From: Herpomyces periplanetae
Taxonomy: Eukaryota; Ascomycota; Laboulbeniomycetes; Herpomycetales; Herpomycetaceae
Assembly (NCBI GenBank): GCA_009733715.1
Contig: WMKJ01000020.1
Location: 92,039 to 156,038 of the forward strand
Direction of reading: 5' to 3'
Length of the DNA stretch: 64,000 nucleotides
The notes below the pieces were generated by a model. That model worked only from the letters and a program-made list of their open reading frames with translations. It was not told where the DNA came from and did not search any database. Of the stretch, positions 33,895 to 45,190 are shown one piece after another (position 1 is the stretch's first letter; every line of letters starts with the position of its first letter). A program made the position numbers and the translations under genes.

Positions 33895-36800
33895 TTAGCA
33901 AAATTCGTCCTGATTTAAAACGTTTTCCAAAATGCTCTTCATGCTTTTTGATGATCCGTTCGTATAATTCCGCATTTGGCTTGGAAATGATTTTAAGGTT
34001 TCTTTCTCCATTTTTTCAATTGCCATTTGTTTCTCTGCTTCGCGTGCTTGGTAGTGAACGTTACTTTTTTTGTTCCCACCACGCTTAATTATGCTTTCAT
34101 TATCTCCCTCATATGCATTTGAACCCATGGACCTATTTCCCATTCTTCTTGATAATTGACGTATTTTGGCTTCGTCCATATTCCCCGTTACTTGTCCAAA
34201 AATTTTTCGATGTATTCCTCCTTTTTGTGACGATGCCATATAATAGTGCCTTGGTATTCCATTCAAATCATCCCCCCGTTCCGTTTTTGCGTTTACTCTA
34301 ATTCCCATCTTCATCCGATCATCAACATCAGTTCTTCTCGAATAAACTTCTCCTGATTCATATAATTCTTCCTCCATCTCTAAGTTTTCCCCTAATAATT
34401 TTTCAACTGAATTGTTATCGTTATATTCCTCCGGTCTCCATGGCTCTATTAGGCCCTTATATTTGCCATTTGCTCTGAGATTAATAAACCTTGCGCTTTT
34501 TCTCCCTCGTCGACAAATTGCTTCTTCACTAACTTCTTCCTCCCAATTATGTATGTCTTCATCTTCTCCATCGCTATCGTCAAATACGGAATATCGTTGT
34601 CGCTTTCTCGTTTTATTGGCAATCGGTGTACATTCAACTTTTGACGGTCTTTCAACAATATTTTCCAAATCGATGGTTTCCCTATCTTTATTGGCTCCAT
34701 CATCTTCGAATTCTTTGCCATCTTCGGACTCTGTTTCATCCAAGAATTGTATACGTGAACTTTGTGAGTCATCTATATCTTCAATAGCCTTGAAAAATGC
34801 TGATTTTTTAGGATTGTTGGCTAATTCCTTAATATTTTCATCCTTTAGTAACGCCTTCTGCTTTCTTGCAAATTCACGTTGTCTGCGCCGTCGATATTCA
34901 TCTTCTACGTCTTCCGTATCTGATAGGTCCAACATACTCTCCTTGTGAGCGCTTCGAAGTGCTCCACTTCGTACATCACGAAATAGTCTTGCAAGCACCC
35001 TTTCGTCATTGGCTCTCTCTTTCATCGCATGAAATGCTGCTAACCCTTCCTCATCAATGTCCACTTCGGATTCATCAATCATCTGTTCAAGTTCCGCATC
35101 TGCTTCATCATCAGATTCATCTTGTTCACTATCTCCACCAAGTCCTGCATATTCATCATCAGATTCTTCTGCTTGTTCGTCGAACATTTCTTTCAATGCA
35201 TCACGCCCCAACTTCCCATGCTTAATTTTATCACGTTTACTATCTGCACGCCTTACCCTTTCTTTAATTTGCTTGTAGTCCATTAATTTGCTAAAAGCAT
35301 CCTGTTTTACTCCACTATTCTGAACATTGGGTACCTTCGACAATTGGCTAAATTCCTCTGTCGTTTGCGTTTCGTCCGCTACCCCCATTTCGTCTTTGAC
35401 TGGCAGCCGACTAAGTAAAAATCCCGCGTCTTGGGTAGGATCAGGTATCTGTGATTGTTCCATATAACCTTGCATCTCACTGTCTTGTATTTGAGTTTGA
35501 TTAGCTTGAGTTTCGTCAATCTTTTCTGATACACCATTCGAAACCGACGAATTGGTGCTCGGAATAAGTTCAGTCTTCTCCGGCTGAACAGGTAAAGATG
35601 CATGCGCTAATTGATTAAGTAGTGGCTCACTTGTATAATTCGGGCATGTTAATACAGCTTCGGCCATTGTACTGTCAAACACTTGCGTTAATCCCGGGAC
35701 CACAGAGGATGGAACATCAAATCCAAATGCTGCGTAAATATCATCAGTCTTCTCATCAGTGCCAGGGAGTTGCGGCTCAGAGCGCTTTGATGTGACCCGG
35801 TTATCACTAGCCTGCTCGTGATATTCAGGACTCTTTTCTGTGGTTTTAACTGTGGTACCTCCTGAAGAATCGACGTTTTCGGTTGTAGATTCAGCATGAT
35901 CATCGTCACTATGGCTCAATGACGAGTCAACGTCCACGGTTGTTGATTCGTCGGAGTCATTCTCCTCGAAATCAATATACTCATCGCTACTAGGCACTTC
36001 GACAGCTGCACTGCCATCGGCGTCATCATTGTCACTGCAGTTGTGCACTAATTTCTTTTCGAATTGCTTAAATTCCAAAGCATCCTTGCGCGCTTTTTCA
36101 AGTAAATCCTCAAACTCATCAAGCTCGCGCTGTCTTTGTTCAAATGACTCGATTTCAATGCCTAGAGCTTTCAATTGTTCAATTTTCTCACACCGTTCCT
36201 GTTTGGCTTGCAGCTTTGCCTTGATTTGCAATACAGTTCGCAACTCACCATACGTTGTTAAAGTTGTGTGATTTCCGGATCCTAGCTTCTTCTGTGGGGA
36301 TGTAATGGCAGCCAAAGCTTTTAGTAAAGTCATGCCGTCCGATTCATTAGAATGGTTTTTTCTGGTTTTGCCCAATGTCGACGGTATAGCAGTATTTATC
36401 GCTTTCTCGATTTCAATGTCATCGTCATCATCATCACTTCTAAGAATACCGGCAGCACCTTGCGGGTCCGACCTCCTTGAGCGCCGTTCTTTGATTAACT
36501 TGCGAATTGATTCAATGGTTAACCGCTTACTCGATATCTCGGCTGGTACAAATGACGGTTTGGGAGTCACCGTACTCAATTCCGAAACCTGCTGCTCTAT
36601 CTGTGAATAATGTAATGATGGCTTCGATGCTGAATCTTGTTCTGTACTCATTAAATGGGTCACGTCGACATTAGAATTCGTATTGAATTCCATTTCGGTT
36701 TCCGTTTCCTTATTTTTTGATACATCATCATCCTGCTTTTTAAAGCGCTTAATAAAATCGCCTATAGTAAATGTTTTGACGGTCTTAGGAGCATGTGCCA

Positions 36801-36918
36801 ACTGCAGTGAGCGACTTAATCGTTGAGTTTCGCGATTCAACTCCAATAGAGTTGCAACTTGCTTAGCCTTTGTTACACGCTGCTCTCCCTCAGGACGTCC
36901 ACGCGTTTCCGATTCCAT
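33895..36918 (-). CDS. MRC1: replication checkpoint mediator Mrc1/claspin
   Basis: Fork component that transduces Mec1/Rad3 (ATR) signals to the effector kinase and supports fork speed. The intronless frame of about 1007 residues starts MESETRGRPEGEQ. ELNRETQRLSRS with KTFTIGDFIKRF resembles the claspin motif of the family. SQ/TQ dipeptides cluster in ETQANQTQIQDSEMQG, MEQSQIPDPTQ and ADETQTTEEFSQ, as expected for ATR-family targets. The Mrc1-like domain occupies about 570-760 (FSKLMDYKQIKERVRRADSK, LGRDALKEMFDEQAEESDDEYAGLGG, DESEVDIDEEGLAAFHAM, ERVLARLFRDVRSGALR). The frame stays open for about 33 more codons without another ATG, so the true start could lie in an unseen upstream exon. SWP73 follows 219 nt downstream on the same strand. 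Confidence 0.9.
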   Translation of the reverse strand: MESETRGRPEGEQRVTKAKQVATLLELNRETQRLSRSLQLAHAPKTVKTFTIGDFIKRFKKQDDDVSKNKETETEMEFNTNSNVDVTHLMSTEQDSASKPSLHYSQIEQQVSELSTVTPKPSFVPAEISSKRLTIESIRKLIKERRSRRSDPQGAAGILRSDDDDDDIEIEKAINTAIPSTLGKTRKNHSNESDGMTLLKALAAITSPQKKLGSGNHTTLTTYGELRTVLQIKAKLQAKQERCEKIEQLKALGIEIESFEQRQRELDEFEDLLEKARKDALEFKQFEKKLVHNCSDNDDADGSAAVEVPSSDEYIDFEENDSDESTTVDVDSSLSHSDDDHAESTTENVDSSGGTTVKTTEKSPEYHEQASDNRVTSKRSEPQLPGTDEKTDDIYAAFGFDVPSSVVPGLTQVFDSTMAEAVLTCPNYTSEPLLNQLAHASLPVQPEKTELIPSTNSSVSNGVSEKIDETQANQTQIQDSEMQGYMEQSQIPDPTQDAGFLLSRLPVKDEMGVADETQTTEEFSQLSKVPNVQNSGVKQDAFSKLMDYKQIKERVRRADSKRDKIKHGKLGRDALKEMFDEQAEESDDEYAGLGGDSEQDESDDEADAELEQMIDESEVDIDEEGLAAFHAMKERANDERVLARLFRDVRSGALRSAHKESMLDLSDTEDVEDEYRRRRQREFARKQKALLKDENIKELANNPKKSAFFKAIEDIDDSQSSRIQFLDETESEDGKEFEDDGANKDRETIDLENIVERPSKVECTPIANKTRKRQRYSVFDDSDGEDEDIHNWEEEVSEEAICRRGRKSARFINLRANGKYKGLIEPWRPEEYNDNNSVEKLLGENLEMEEELYESGEVYSRRTDVDDRMKMGIRVNAKTERGDDLNGIPRHYYMASSQKGGIHRKIFGQVTGNMDEAKIRQLSRRMGNRSMGSNAYEGDNESIIKRGGNKKSNVHYQAREAEKQMAIEKMEKETLKSFPSQMRNYTNGSSKSMKSILENVLNQDEFC

Positions 36919-36951
36919 TCTGATTAAATCCTTCTGTAAAATTTGCACCAA

Positions 36952-38141
36952 ATGTTTCCACTGGAAATCAGTGCTGTCACTAACACTCGACCGGCTTCGT
37001 CACCAATCAAATATCACATGACTCGCACGTCTTACAGAGGGCATTCCAAGGAATTGTTATATAAGCATTGTTGAACACATCCAACACTATATTGCAGGCG
37101 TTGCCACAGTGGAAGTCAATTTGTGACCAAAATGACTCTGTAGGTAAGGGAAGCACGTTGAGGACCATAAGGTTAGTTTAAGCAATGTTAAACTATTAAA
37201 TAAAAAGGATATAAATAAATTTCAACAATTATCCAATCCAACACTAATCTGCATCTCATGTAGATAATCGATTCAAAATAGTCTTATGGTATGAGTATCG
37301 GTAAATCGGGAAAGTTTCGCATCTCGCTTTTCAGCCCAGAAAATTTCGGTTAAGTATATTCGGCATTATATAAGCATATTTTACAGGAACTATTAGCGAT
37401 GTGTAAATGGGGCAATAACATTATTAGAATTTCAAAGTGTGAATTTACCATTACGTTGAGCAGTAAAATTTTACAGAATGCTTAAAAAAAATTCACCCAA
37501 TACCATTTAACATTATGTTATAAACAGTCGTCTATTCCAATTCTTTGGCTATGCTAACCTAACCTACTCGTCGCACACTTACACTTCCTGATACACATTG
37601 GAGTGACTAATGTCTACGAAGCTGAAACAACAGCAAGTCATGTGACACACTGTAAATGGAACTATTTATTGTGAAACACGTGTGTTAAGCATTTCTCTAC
37701 AATCAAAAACTTTAATTCTACGAGAATTTTTTGGATTTTTTCAAGTTGATGTCTGAGGTCGCGGTAAAATTGTCGTCCTACACTTGCCATCCTATTAAAA
37801 CAAATTCTCACTTTCCCTTAGTCAATTATATGATTCTTTGTTCGCCGTTACAGTCGAATATGCATACTTTTCTGGAACTGCGCATCTTTTACCCCAGACC
37901 CGTCAGTGACTTGCCATTATTATGAGCCGTCTCTTCGGTTTATTTCATCTACTCTCTTGAAAACTCCAAGTTACACTCTCAATTGTGAGAGGTTTATACT
38001 AGGAGATTTCAAATTGGTGTTAACATGGACTATCAACACTTAAACGATTATAAATGGCAGCGTGATGCGCTTTTAAAGTTACGCGATCCGTATTGAAATT
38101 GATCATTCAATTTTTGATTAATTGGGCTTTTATACTTTATC
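36952..38141. other. divergent intergenic region between MRC1 and the receptor gene
   Basis: No supported gene. AT-rich, with only short chance frames. ACACGTG occurs near 37676. Confidence 0.4.
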
Positions 38142-39230
38142 ATGGGATTAGATTTATCGCCACCTCTCGATGAATCCCAGCACATATTATTACTTGCCTT
38201 GGGCATTACTGCTGTACTCTCGTACACAACAGCTCTTTCAATTACGATGTGGTTCAGTTATCTATATTTGAAGCGAATTGGGATCAAATGGCATAATTCG
38301 GGCCAAAATCAAATGGCGTTTTTGGTGTTTAACTTGTTCATTGCAGACCAAATTCAAGCCGCAGGATTTCTTTTCTCATGGGACTGGTACAGAATAAATA
38401 CAATTCGATCTTCGAGTGCGCGATGTTTCATTCAAGCTTTGTTACTTGAAGCGGGTGATGTCGCATCAGGATTATTTGCCTTTTCAATAGGGTTCCATAC
38501 TTTGATTATGTTTCGAGTAAATGGGTTTTCAAAGACCATCCATGCCTCACTTTACGCTATATTCGTACTTCTTTGCTGGTTACTAGTGGTGATCATGACA
38601 TTCATTGGTGTCATTACTCACGGTCGTAGTTTTTATACGCGTGCTGGGAACTGGGTAATTATTTGTATGCATTGTCCTGGGCTAATTGGCTAAACTTCTA
38701 ACTCTATTGCGCAGTGTTGGATATCTTCCAAGTACCAAACTAGTCGTTTGCTATTACATTATGTTTGGATCTTCTTTTTCGAGTTTCAACTTATTCTAAT
38801 GTACGGTCTTGTTGCCATAAGATTATGTCTAGTAGCGAGGTCTACCAAGAATGCTCCTAGTGGCGTAATTGAGTATAGGAAAACGCTAAAGCGGGCTTGG
38901 ATTATGGGTTTGTATCCCATGGTCTATGTGATTCTTACACTTCCTTTAGCCATAGGTCGCATGCTGGAATTCAGGGGCGTTGTCCATCTTAAGGAGGGGT
39001 ATTACAGTGTGGCAGCGTGTATACTAACTTTGTCCGGATTTATTGATACTATAGTCTATATGACAACTCGCAATATAATTCCTTATGTTGATCGGGTATC
39101 GGGCTGTCGGTCCCGTGACTTGCCCTACAGGGCGCATTGTGTATACAATGACCAATTTGATAGTCCGGTTAGTTCTGATGGCGAGGATAGGTCTGTAGCT
39201 CTGGCCATGATAGAGGGTGAATGCACATAG
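38142..39230 (+). CDS. seven-helix G-protein-coupled receptor, Git3/Gpr1 or cAMP-receptor-like
   Basis: Probable plasma-membrane nutrient or pheromone-independent receptor signalling through G-alpha. Exons 38142-38654 and 38715-39230 give 342 residues with seven hydrophobic segments: LLLALGITAVLSYTTALSI, a second around FLVFNLFIADQIQAAGFLF, a third FIQALLLEAGDVASGLFAF, a fourth SLYAIFVLLCWLLVVIMTF, a fifth YVWIFFFEFQLILMYGLVA, a sixth IMGLYPMVYVILTLPLA and a seventh AACILTLSGFIDTIVYM. A cysteine before helix 3 (SSARCFIQ) fits the conserved GPCR disulfide. The third intracellular loop is short (RLCLVARSTKNAPSG) and the tail is about 45 residues. The pattern GDVASGLFAF in helix 3 occurs in a fungal receptor group; the ligand is unknown. 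The start is the first ATG before the hydrophobic block. Confidence 0.82.
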
Positions 39231-40040
39231 GCGGAACTTTCTGGGTAAACAGTTCTTGTGACACCAAACACAATATTCCATTCAATATGCATCATCTTGG
39301 TATGAGTGACGGGGTTGTTTAAGGGGGAGGAGGGGGTAAGGCTTATGGAAGCGAATTGATTGGAGGTAAAAGATTGGCGCGGTATACTGGATGAATATAA
39401 AATAAAGTTTTTAAACCTGTCATTTTACAGAGAAATTTTGTTTAGATATGATGAGTTGGTCATAGCGAAGTAACGACAAAAAGTTACGGACAAGTTTCAT
39501 CAATGGTTGTGCAGAAATGATGTATATTGAATCAAGCTCGGACCTGCCTGGGTGTCACAATTCAAACTTTAAGCATACGAAGTAAATGAACGGTTGAAAC
39601 AGAGGGTTGAAAAGCTTGCAGAAAGCAAGATTTAGAATGAAGGCTTTGTAATGGTCGATGTGCTCGTCAGATGAAAGGATTGTTCGAAAGGGTGAGTGGA
39701 ATTTATCATGGTAAGACAATAAGCCGGGGACGAGAGACGAGGTAAAAGAAGGATGATTAAAGTGCAGAGGGTAGTGTTCGGGTGGACATTAATGTGTTAC
39801 AGCATTATCCAAAGTCGGAATTCCCAAAATGATGAGCAGGAAAGGGTCGGGTTAGTGTGACCAGGTGGGGGAATAAACAGAGCAAAGATACAGCGAGGTG
39901 GGGCGTATCTAGGCCTTGGGGGGCGGTTTGTGTATTAAAATCTAAGAATTAGGCGAGACGAATGCCAGTCGGGAAGATGGAAGTGGAATATTGGGGGCAA
40001 AATTGGTTAATGTACTCGGGTGAATAGTCAGCGACGTTTT
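39231..40040. other. convergent intergenic region, receptor and CDC26 3' flanks
   Basis: No gene. The plus strand is purine/G-rich in places (GGGGGAGGAGGGGG near 39324, GGTGGGGCG and GGGGGGCGG near 39896-39926), so G-quadruplex formation is conceivable. Confidence 0.35.
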
Positions 40041-40397
40041 TTACAATCCAGGAATGTGAGGAGGGTTGGTGGGTGTAGAGGAGCTGGTTTCACCCATAAT
40101 ACGTTGATGTTGTTGTTGTTGAAGTAGCCGATATTTCTTGCGTTGAGTTTCTTGAGCTGTTGGGGGAGTTTTAGCTTGAGTAGGTGTGACGACATCAATG
40201 TGAGTATGATCCCGAAATGGGCCGGAAGCTTGAGACGCGTAAGTTGCATAATCAGTATCGATTGTACCTGATCTGTTATTTTTATATGATAAACTTTCAA
40301 GATATTTTATCCACAGATGCCTGCGATGGTTTATACGATCCAACTCTGCGATGTCCGTAGCTGATAAATTTATGGCGGTGGGAGGATGTCGAAGCAT
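40041..40397 (-). CDS. CDC26: anaphase-promoting complex subunit Cdc26/Apc12
   Basis: Small APC/C subunit whose extreme N-terminus threads through the TPR superhelix of Cdc16/APC6 and stabilises it. The 118-codon frame begins MLRHPPTAINLSATDIAELDRI, matching the diagnostic MLRR-PT-hydrophobic N-terminal peptide followed by an acidic helix (human MLRRKPTRLEL...). The rest is low-complexity, with a short Gln run (LLQQQQHQRIMG) and a Pro/Thr-rich end, as expected for the disordered tail of this family; human CDC26 has 85 residues. The call rests on about 20 residues, so it is strong but not proven. The ATG is the natural start because the family motif begins with Met1. Confidence 0.8.
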   Translation of the reverse strand: MLRHPPTAINLSATDIAELDRINHRRHLWIKYLESLSYKNNRSGTIDTDYATYASQASGPFRDHTHIDVVTPTQAKTPPTAQETQRKKYRLLQQQQHQRIMGETSSSTPTNPPHIPGL

Positions 40398-40607
40398 TTT
40401 AGTTGATCAGGCACGAGGATAAATTGAGAGAGTATGAGAATGACATACATGTATAAACAAGGCTAAGTGTGTGTAAAAATGAATGGACTAATTTTGACTG
40501 AGTAGTTAATGATAAACCAACAGGATCAAAGAAACGAAAAGGATTTCTGGGAATTTTGTCAAGGAGTGTGGTTGTAACCCGAGAAATCCGCAAAATTTGC
40601 AAGATTT
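40398..40607. promoter_or_regulatory. CDC26 proximal upstream region
   Basis: AT-rich leader and promoter of CDC26 up to the GC-rich island; no discrete motif recognised. Confidence 0.35.
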
Positions 40608-40812
40608 CTGCCGCCAGCCGCAACCCGCTGACTCATCATCCTGGGTGCAGGACGGGCCGAAGGAGGGAGCAGAGTTCGGAAGGGGTGGCTGCCGAGGGCC
40701 GGGCCGAGGGGGTTTCGGGGAGCCGGGGGGCGCGGCGAGCTGAAAGACGCAAAAACCTCGCCGAAGACGTCCCAAGTCGCGACAAGCCCGCGCTCCAAAT
40801 TCTCCCCCGTAC
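40608..40812. other. isolated GC-rich island
   Basis: About 200 nt with very high G+C, including CGGGCCGAAGG, GCCGAGGGCCGGGCCGAGGG and CCGGGGGGCGCGGCGAGC, bounded sharply by AT-rich DNA. Long frames are open on both strands simply because GC-rich DNA lacks stops. It lies 210-415 nt upstream of CDC26. It may be a CpG-rich promoter element, an unannotated RNA gene or a foreign insertion; nothing decides between these. Confidence 0.55.
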
Positions 40813-40984
40813 CTTGTCCACCGCTTCCAATACTCAATGCTCTGCTTCGTTCTCCAGTTACATCTTGCCTGCGTTAAGGCTTCCCCCTGCTGCCAGTCCT
40901 TTTTATCAAATCTCCTTGTTTTCACTCCCAATATCCTCCCATTCTTCGCATCCCCAACCCTTCGTCCCCGTGCTTCGTCTTCCA

Positions 40985-40992
40985 TGACGTCA
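40985..40992. promoter_or_regulatory. perfect CRE palindrome TGACGTCA
   Basis: Lies in the intergenic region between CDC26 and the TBC gene. bZIP binding is inferred from the motif only. Confidence 0.4.
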
Positions 40993-41019
40993 TCACCTAT
41001 ACACTTTGCGATTTGTCGC

Positions 41020-43106
41020 AAATTTCACCGTTTTCTTTGGCTTTTGTCTTCTTTTAACCATTATTCGGCTGCGATAATGTTAATTTCTTATCTTCTCTGC
41101 TATCAACTCGTCCATTTATCGTCTAATGATACTTTAATTACCTTCCTCTACCCTCCTCTCCTCCATCAGACCTTCAATTTTTTCCTTTTCCTTTTCCCTT
41201 ATACCTACTTAATTTATTCCTAACTTACCATCAATACTGGCTTCCATTTCTCATCGTCTATACCTGCTTGTTAAATTGACCTTTTCCTCCCATCTATACT
41301 CTACTCCCTACCTATAATTTATTTCTCTAGATCGTTAAACAGGCTTTTCCAGTTCTCTCCATTGTATATCCCGTTCTTGTTAGCTCACCCATTCATTCCT
41401 TCGTTGATATTCACCCAACCTTACCAACGATTTCATTATCCTGCCCATTATATCGTGTAAACCTTCTTCACTCCATTCCCTCTTCTTGTATTTCATCCAT
41501 TTCTTCAACCTTTCAAGTTTAATCGGACTATCTATCCCATTCTAAATACATTCTCATTCCTTACAATCCACTTTATTTGCGGATAAACTTACCACTTCTT
41601 CCCATAATTCTCCTCCTACATTCTACCGCTACCATACCCATCTTCTCACAAAAGTAAATCTACTCGTCCATCAATATCATACTATACCCTACAACGTATA
41701 ACATCACATTTATCTTCATGCATCATCCTACAATTTATTACTCTTTCATTCTCCATACCATATCTACCCTCCCAGCACATACACCAATTTCGCCGTCCCA
41801 ACAATACGTCTTCCTCACTTTTCCATTCGTATCCATCACTACAATTTCACATATTCTTCTTCTTCCTCCTCACCATCAACTCCTCCAAAACCCCTCGTCA
41901 CCATCCATCACAAGGGCTTTTCTACTCACTCAACTTGGAAAATTCTCCCGCCAATTAACCCATTAACCCAGAATCAATCTCCACGGAATACCCAGGGGTT
42001 GTGCTCATATTGCCCCTATGTTAACTTTAACCTACTTGTTAACTCAATCGTCTCTCTCCACTCTCAACTAGGTTATACAATACTTTCAACGCTCTGTCTT
42101 ACCGGTTTTTTCCTTTCCCTCCATATTCCCATTCTGGCTTTAGCGTTTTCATTAAACTCTTCAATATACAAATACTCTCTCTCCTTCTAATCATTCCCCG
42201 TCAACTCATGCATCCAACCCTTCCAATTCATCATGTTTCCAGGGTTTCAAACTTCTTAATTCCCCCATTATACTGTCATATACATACTATACAAATTCAT
42301 TCATCAGTAAAAACCAATACCTTCATGGTTAGCTGACCCTTTTTTCCCCTTAAAACTCTTCTTCCTAAAATCTTCTCTTCTCATATCAACCCAGCTTCAA
42401 CATTATCTTGTTTAACAACCAATACGGTCACCATATTTAATAAACTTACAACTACGATAAGCCTATTAGCCTTGACCTACCGTTCAACCGGACAACTCAC
42501 TTTAATGCTCATCATCTCTCCTTCACAATGTAGAACTGATGCTGATACACTTTAAGCATCATCGACCTGAAATTGCATGTCTATCGTCCCCCCGCTACTA
42601 TAGTTTGACTGACGATCACCATACCCAATATCATTATACTTTCTTGCTACTAAACTTCTCCGACACTTTCTAATCCTTTCACTAACTGACAGCTACCCTT
42701 GCCTAGAGTTGACACGTCCCCTGTTTTAACATTTGTGTAAACCCGGTCATTGGACTTGAGACTCCCTCCACTCTCTTGTTCATTTATGCCGCTTTGTCTA
42801 TTCTCGTACAAACCCATCCCGACAGGATACCCAACGGTGCATAAATCCGATCCATCCTGATGAGGGTAGCATTTATCTCAACATCCATTTCCCTTCGTTT
42901 CTTCTTTTATCGCTTTACCTTTCCCCTTCAAAATTTTACTCTTTCCTAACCATCCAAGTTTCCTGACTTTGCTACGTTAAATTCTTCCCTTTACCTCCGA
43001 ATGCACCACTTGGTCCATCATTTCTTCAGTTTATCTATCCCACCAAATATTTCTCTAATCATTAGTATACTTCTAAACCTTGTCATTCAAGTCAAATCTT
43101 TTCATC
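41020..43106 (+). other. 2.1 kb pyrimidine-rich upstream region of the TBC gene
   Basis: No gene recognised. The plus strand is overwhelmingly C/T with A in between and very little G for 2 kb (for example TTTTTCCTTTTCCTTTTCCC near 41178), giving meaningless Ser/Leu/Pro/Phe frames. It is the longest example of the sense-strand pyrimidine bias seen upstream of several genes here. Confidence 0.5.
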
Positions 43107-45190
43107 ATGAAAAATTTTGCCCAACGCAATTATTCCGAATCTGTTAAATCTGCCCCAATTCCCATCGTTGTTAAATCATTGTCAATTGCCTTGCCATGCG
43201 ACCAAAATCGTTGTGGATCACCTACGCTTCTTTTACCTCCAAAAGTCAATTCATACCAGCCTACCTCCGTAAAAGTTAGATCATGGAACTACCGATCTCG
43301 AGTACTTCAACCTATCTTTGATCAAAGCTACTCTGAACTTTATCTAAACCCATTACACTGCTATTCAGATCCTTTTATTGACCATGAAAATGATCTTTCC
43401 TGTAACCTACCTAGTACTCAAGAATGTGAAAAAGCAAGTGTGACTACAAAGTATCTGGAAACTAGAAGAGACTCACTCATCGATAATGAAATACCCTCTT
43501 CAACCGGTGATGATGATGTTTCCCTCTACAATCGCAATTGTACCTCTTATAAACATGAAAATTCCATTAAATGGAGGTGGGGAGTTGGCGATTTTGGTGA
43601 CTACATTTCACGTACGACAAATCTTAGCCGTGATACTCTTGTGTCAGCTCCATCTTGCTGTAGCAATCAATCCCTTCTTACAACACTTCAATCAAACTCT
43701 GACACTTGTGCATGTCCCACTACAACAGCTTTGACTGACAGTGCCAAAGCTAACTATGATGATGATGATGATGATGATGATGACGACAAAACAGGATTTG
43801 CGAGCTTGCTAAATCTACTCGAACAACAGAATTATACTATTGCATGTGATCCTAAAACTCGAACTCTATCTTGCGATGACGTTGAAAACTCAGTTAGCGA
43901 TGCTTTCGCCCAAGATTTAGTTTCTGTAACAAATTCCTCCATGAAGGGCTGTTCATGTGCATCTCCTAATATGTCAGATACTGAATTTTTTAATGCTTTG
44001 GCCCAAAATTATACGGAAATGGCCCGCAAATTCCCCACTTTAACAAATCAAAAAATTCAAGCCGGAATCCCTTCTAAATTTCGTGGTTCTGTATGGATTA
44101 GCATGACGGGCGCACGAGATTCCAAGCTTCAAGCTACTTTTGATAAACTGTATACACAACCAAGCCCGTGTGATCATCTTATCGCTAAAGATATCGGACG
44201 AAGTTTTCCAGTCGTCGAAATGTTTCGTGATCCCAACGGTGAGGGTCAAAAAAAGCTTAACAATGTACTTAAATGTTACAGCTTATACGATTCTCAAATT
44301 GGCTATTGTCAAGGCTTAGGCTTCTTAGCGGGTTCATTGCTTATGCAAATGGATGAAAGAGACGCTTTCTGTGTACTTGTCAGGTACGTTTTATAGATCG
44401 CTATATGGTAACATACGTATATAAGTATGTGTAACGTTGTACCTATTGGCTAATGAGGATCACACCGATGCGTTGCGTTGCCTGCACGCATGTACAAAAG
44501 TGTGATGCGTACCTTGGTAGAATTATGGAGGACTATAATCTACGGTCTTGCTTTGTACCAGGATTGGCAGGTTTACATATGAGAATTTTTCAGCTTGAAT
44601 CATTAGTCGAAATTCACTTACCCCGACTTTCCGCTCACTTTAAAATGAACGATATTGAAGGTTCCTATTTATCCCAATGGTTTATGTCACTATTCGCCGT
44701 AACTTGTCCACTTACACTTTTATTTCGAATTTATGATGTCTTGTTAGCCGAAGGCGCTGGCAAGACTATCATGCGCGTGGCCCTTTCGTTGCTAAAAAAA
44801 AATGAGGAAAAGCTATTACAAACTGAAGAATTTGAAGGTATAATGCAAATGTTACTGTCGCGTTCTTTATGGGAAGCCTACGGATCGACAGAAGAGTCGG
44901 GTGATGAATTCATGAAGGACTTGCAAAGTTTTTCGGTTCACGTCCGCCCCCAAGTGTTATCTGCACTGGAAATAGCCTATCGTGAGGAACAAAGCTTAAA
45001 CAACACTAGCAAATCCGACAAATGTATTCCTAGCTCTAGTAGAGATAGGTCAAAATATCGTTTATCAGGTTGGTTAAACTGGCCTTCATCCGTTAGAATG
45101 GGTAGTCGACACTCTTCAACAAGTTGCACAAATGTACCTCAATTCAAGGCCATGTTAATATCCGAGTCTTCAGCTAATCGAACTTATTAA
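43107..45190 (+). CDS. TBC-domain Rab GTPase-activating protein (Gyp/EVI5-like)
   Basis: Stimulates GTP hydrolysis on a Rab GTPase in membrane traffic; the Rab partner is unknown. Exons 43107-44383 and 44521-45190, joined as CVLVRIMEDYNLRSCFVPG, give 648 residues. The N-terminal 300 residues are low-complexity and contain a run of ten Asp encoded by a GAT microsatellite (about 43758-43790). The TBC domain starts at about 310 (KIQAGIPSKFRGSVW). It has the arginine finger in IAKDIGRSFP (about 360) and the glutamine finger in YCQGLGF (about 399), so both catalytic residues are present. It continues through GLHMRIFQLESLVE, YLSQWFMSLFAVTCP and FRIYDVLLAEG. The start is the first ATG in frame; the frame is open a few codons upstream, so an unseen 5' exon is possible. 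Confidence 0.92.

Noticed and set aside
34412-34948. 178-codon Ser-rich plus frame
   Set aside because: Antisense of the acidic MRC1 region: Asp/Glu codons read as Ser/Leu on the other strand.
40506-41021. 171-codon minus and 143-codon plus frames in the GC island
   Set aside because: Open on both strands because GC-rich DNA lacks stops; no motif and abrupt composition change inside the frames.
41718-41966. Ser/Pro/Thr frames in the CT-rich tracts (also near 24.3 and 54.5 kb)
   Set aside because: Composition artefact of pyrimidine-rich DNA; no family resemblance and poor start context.
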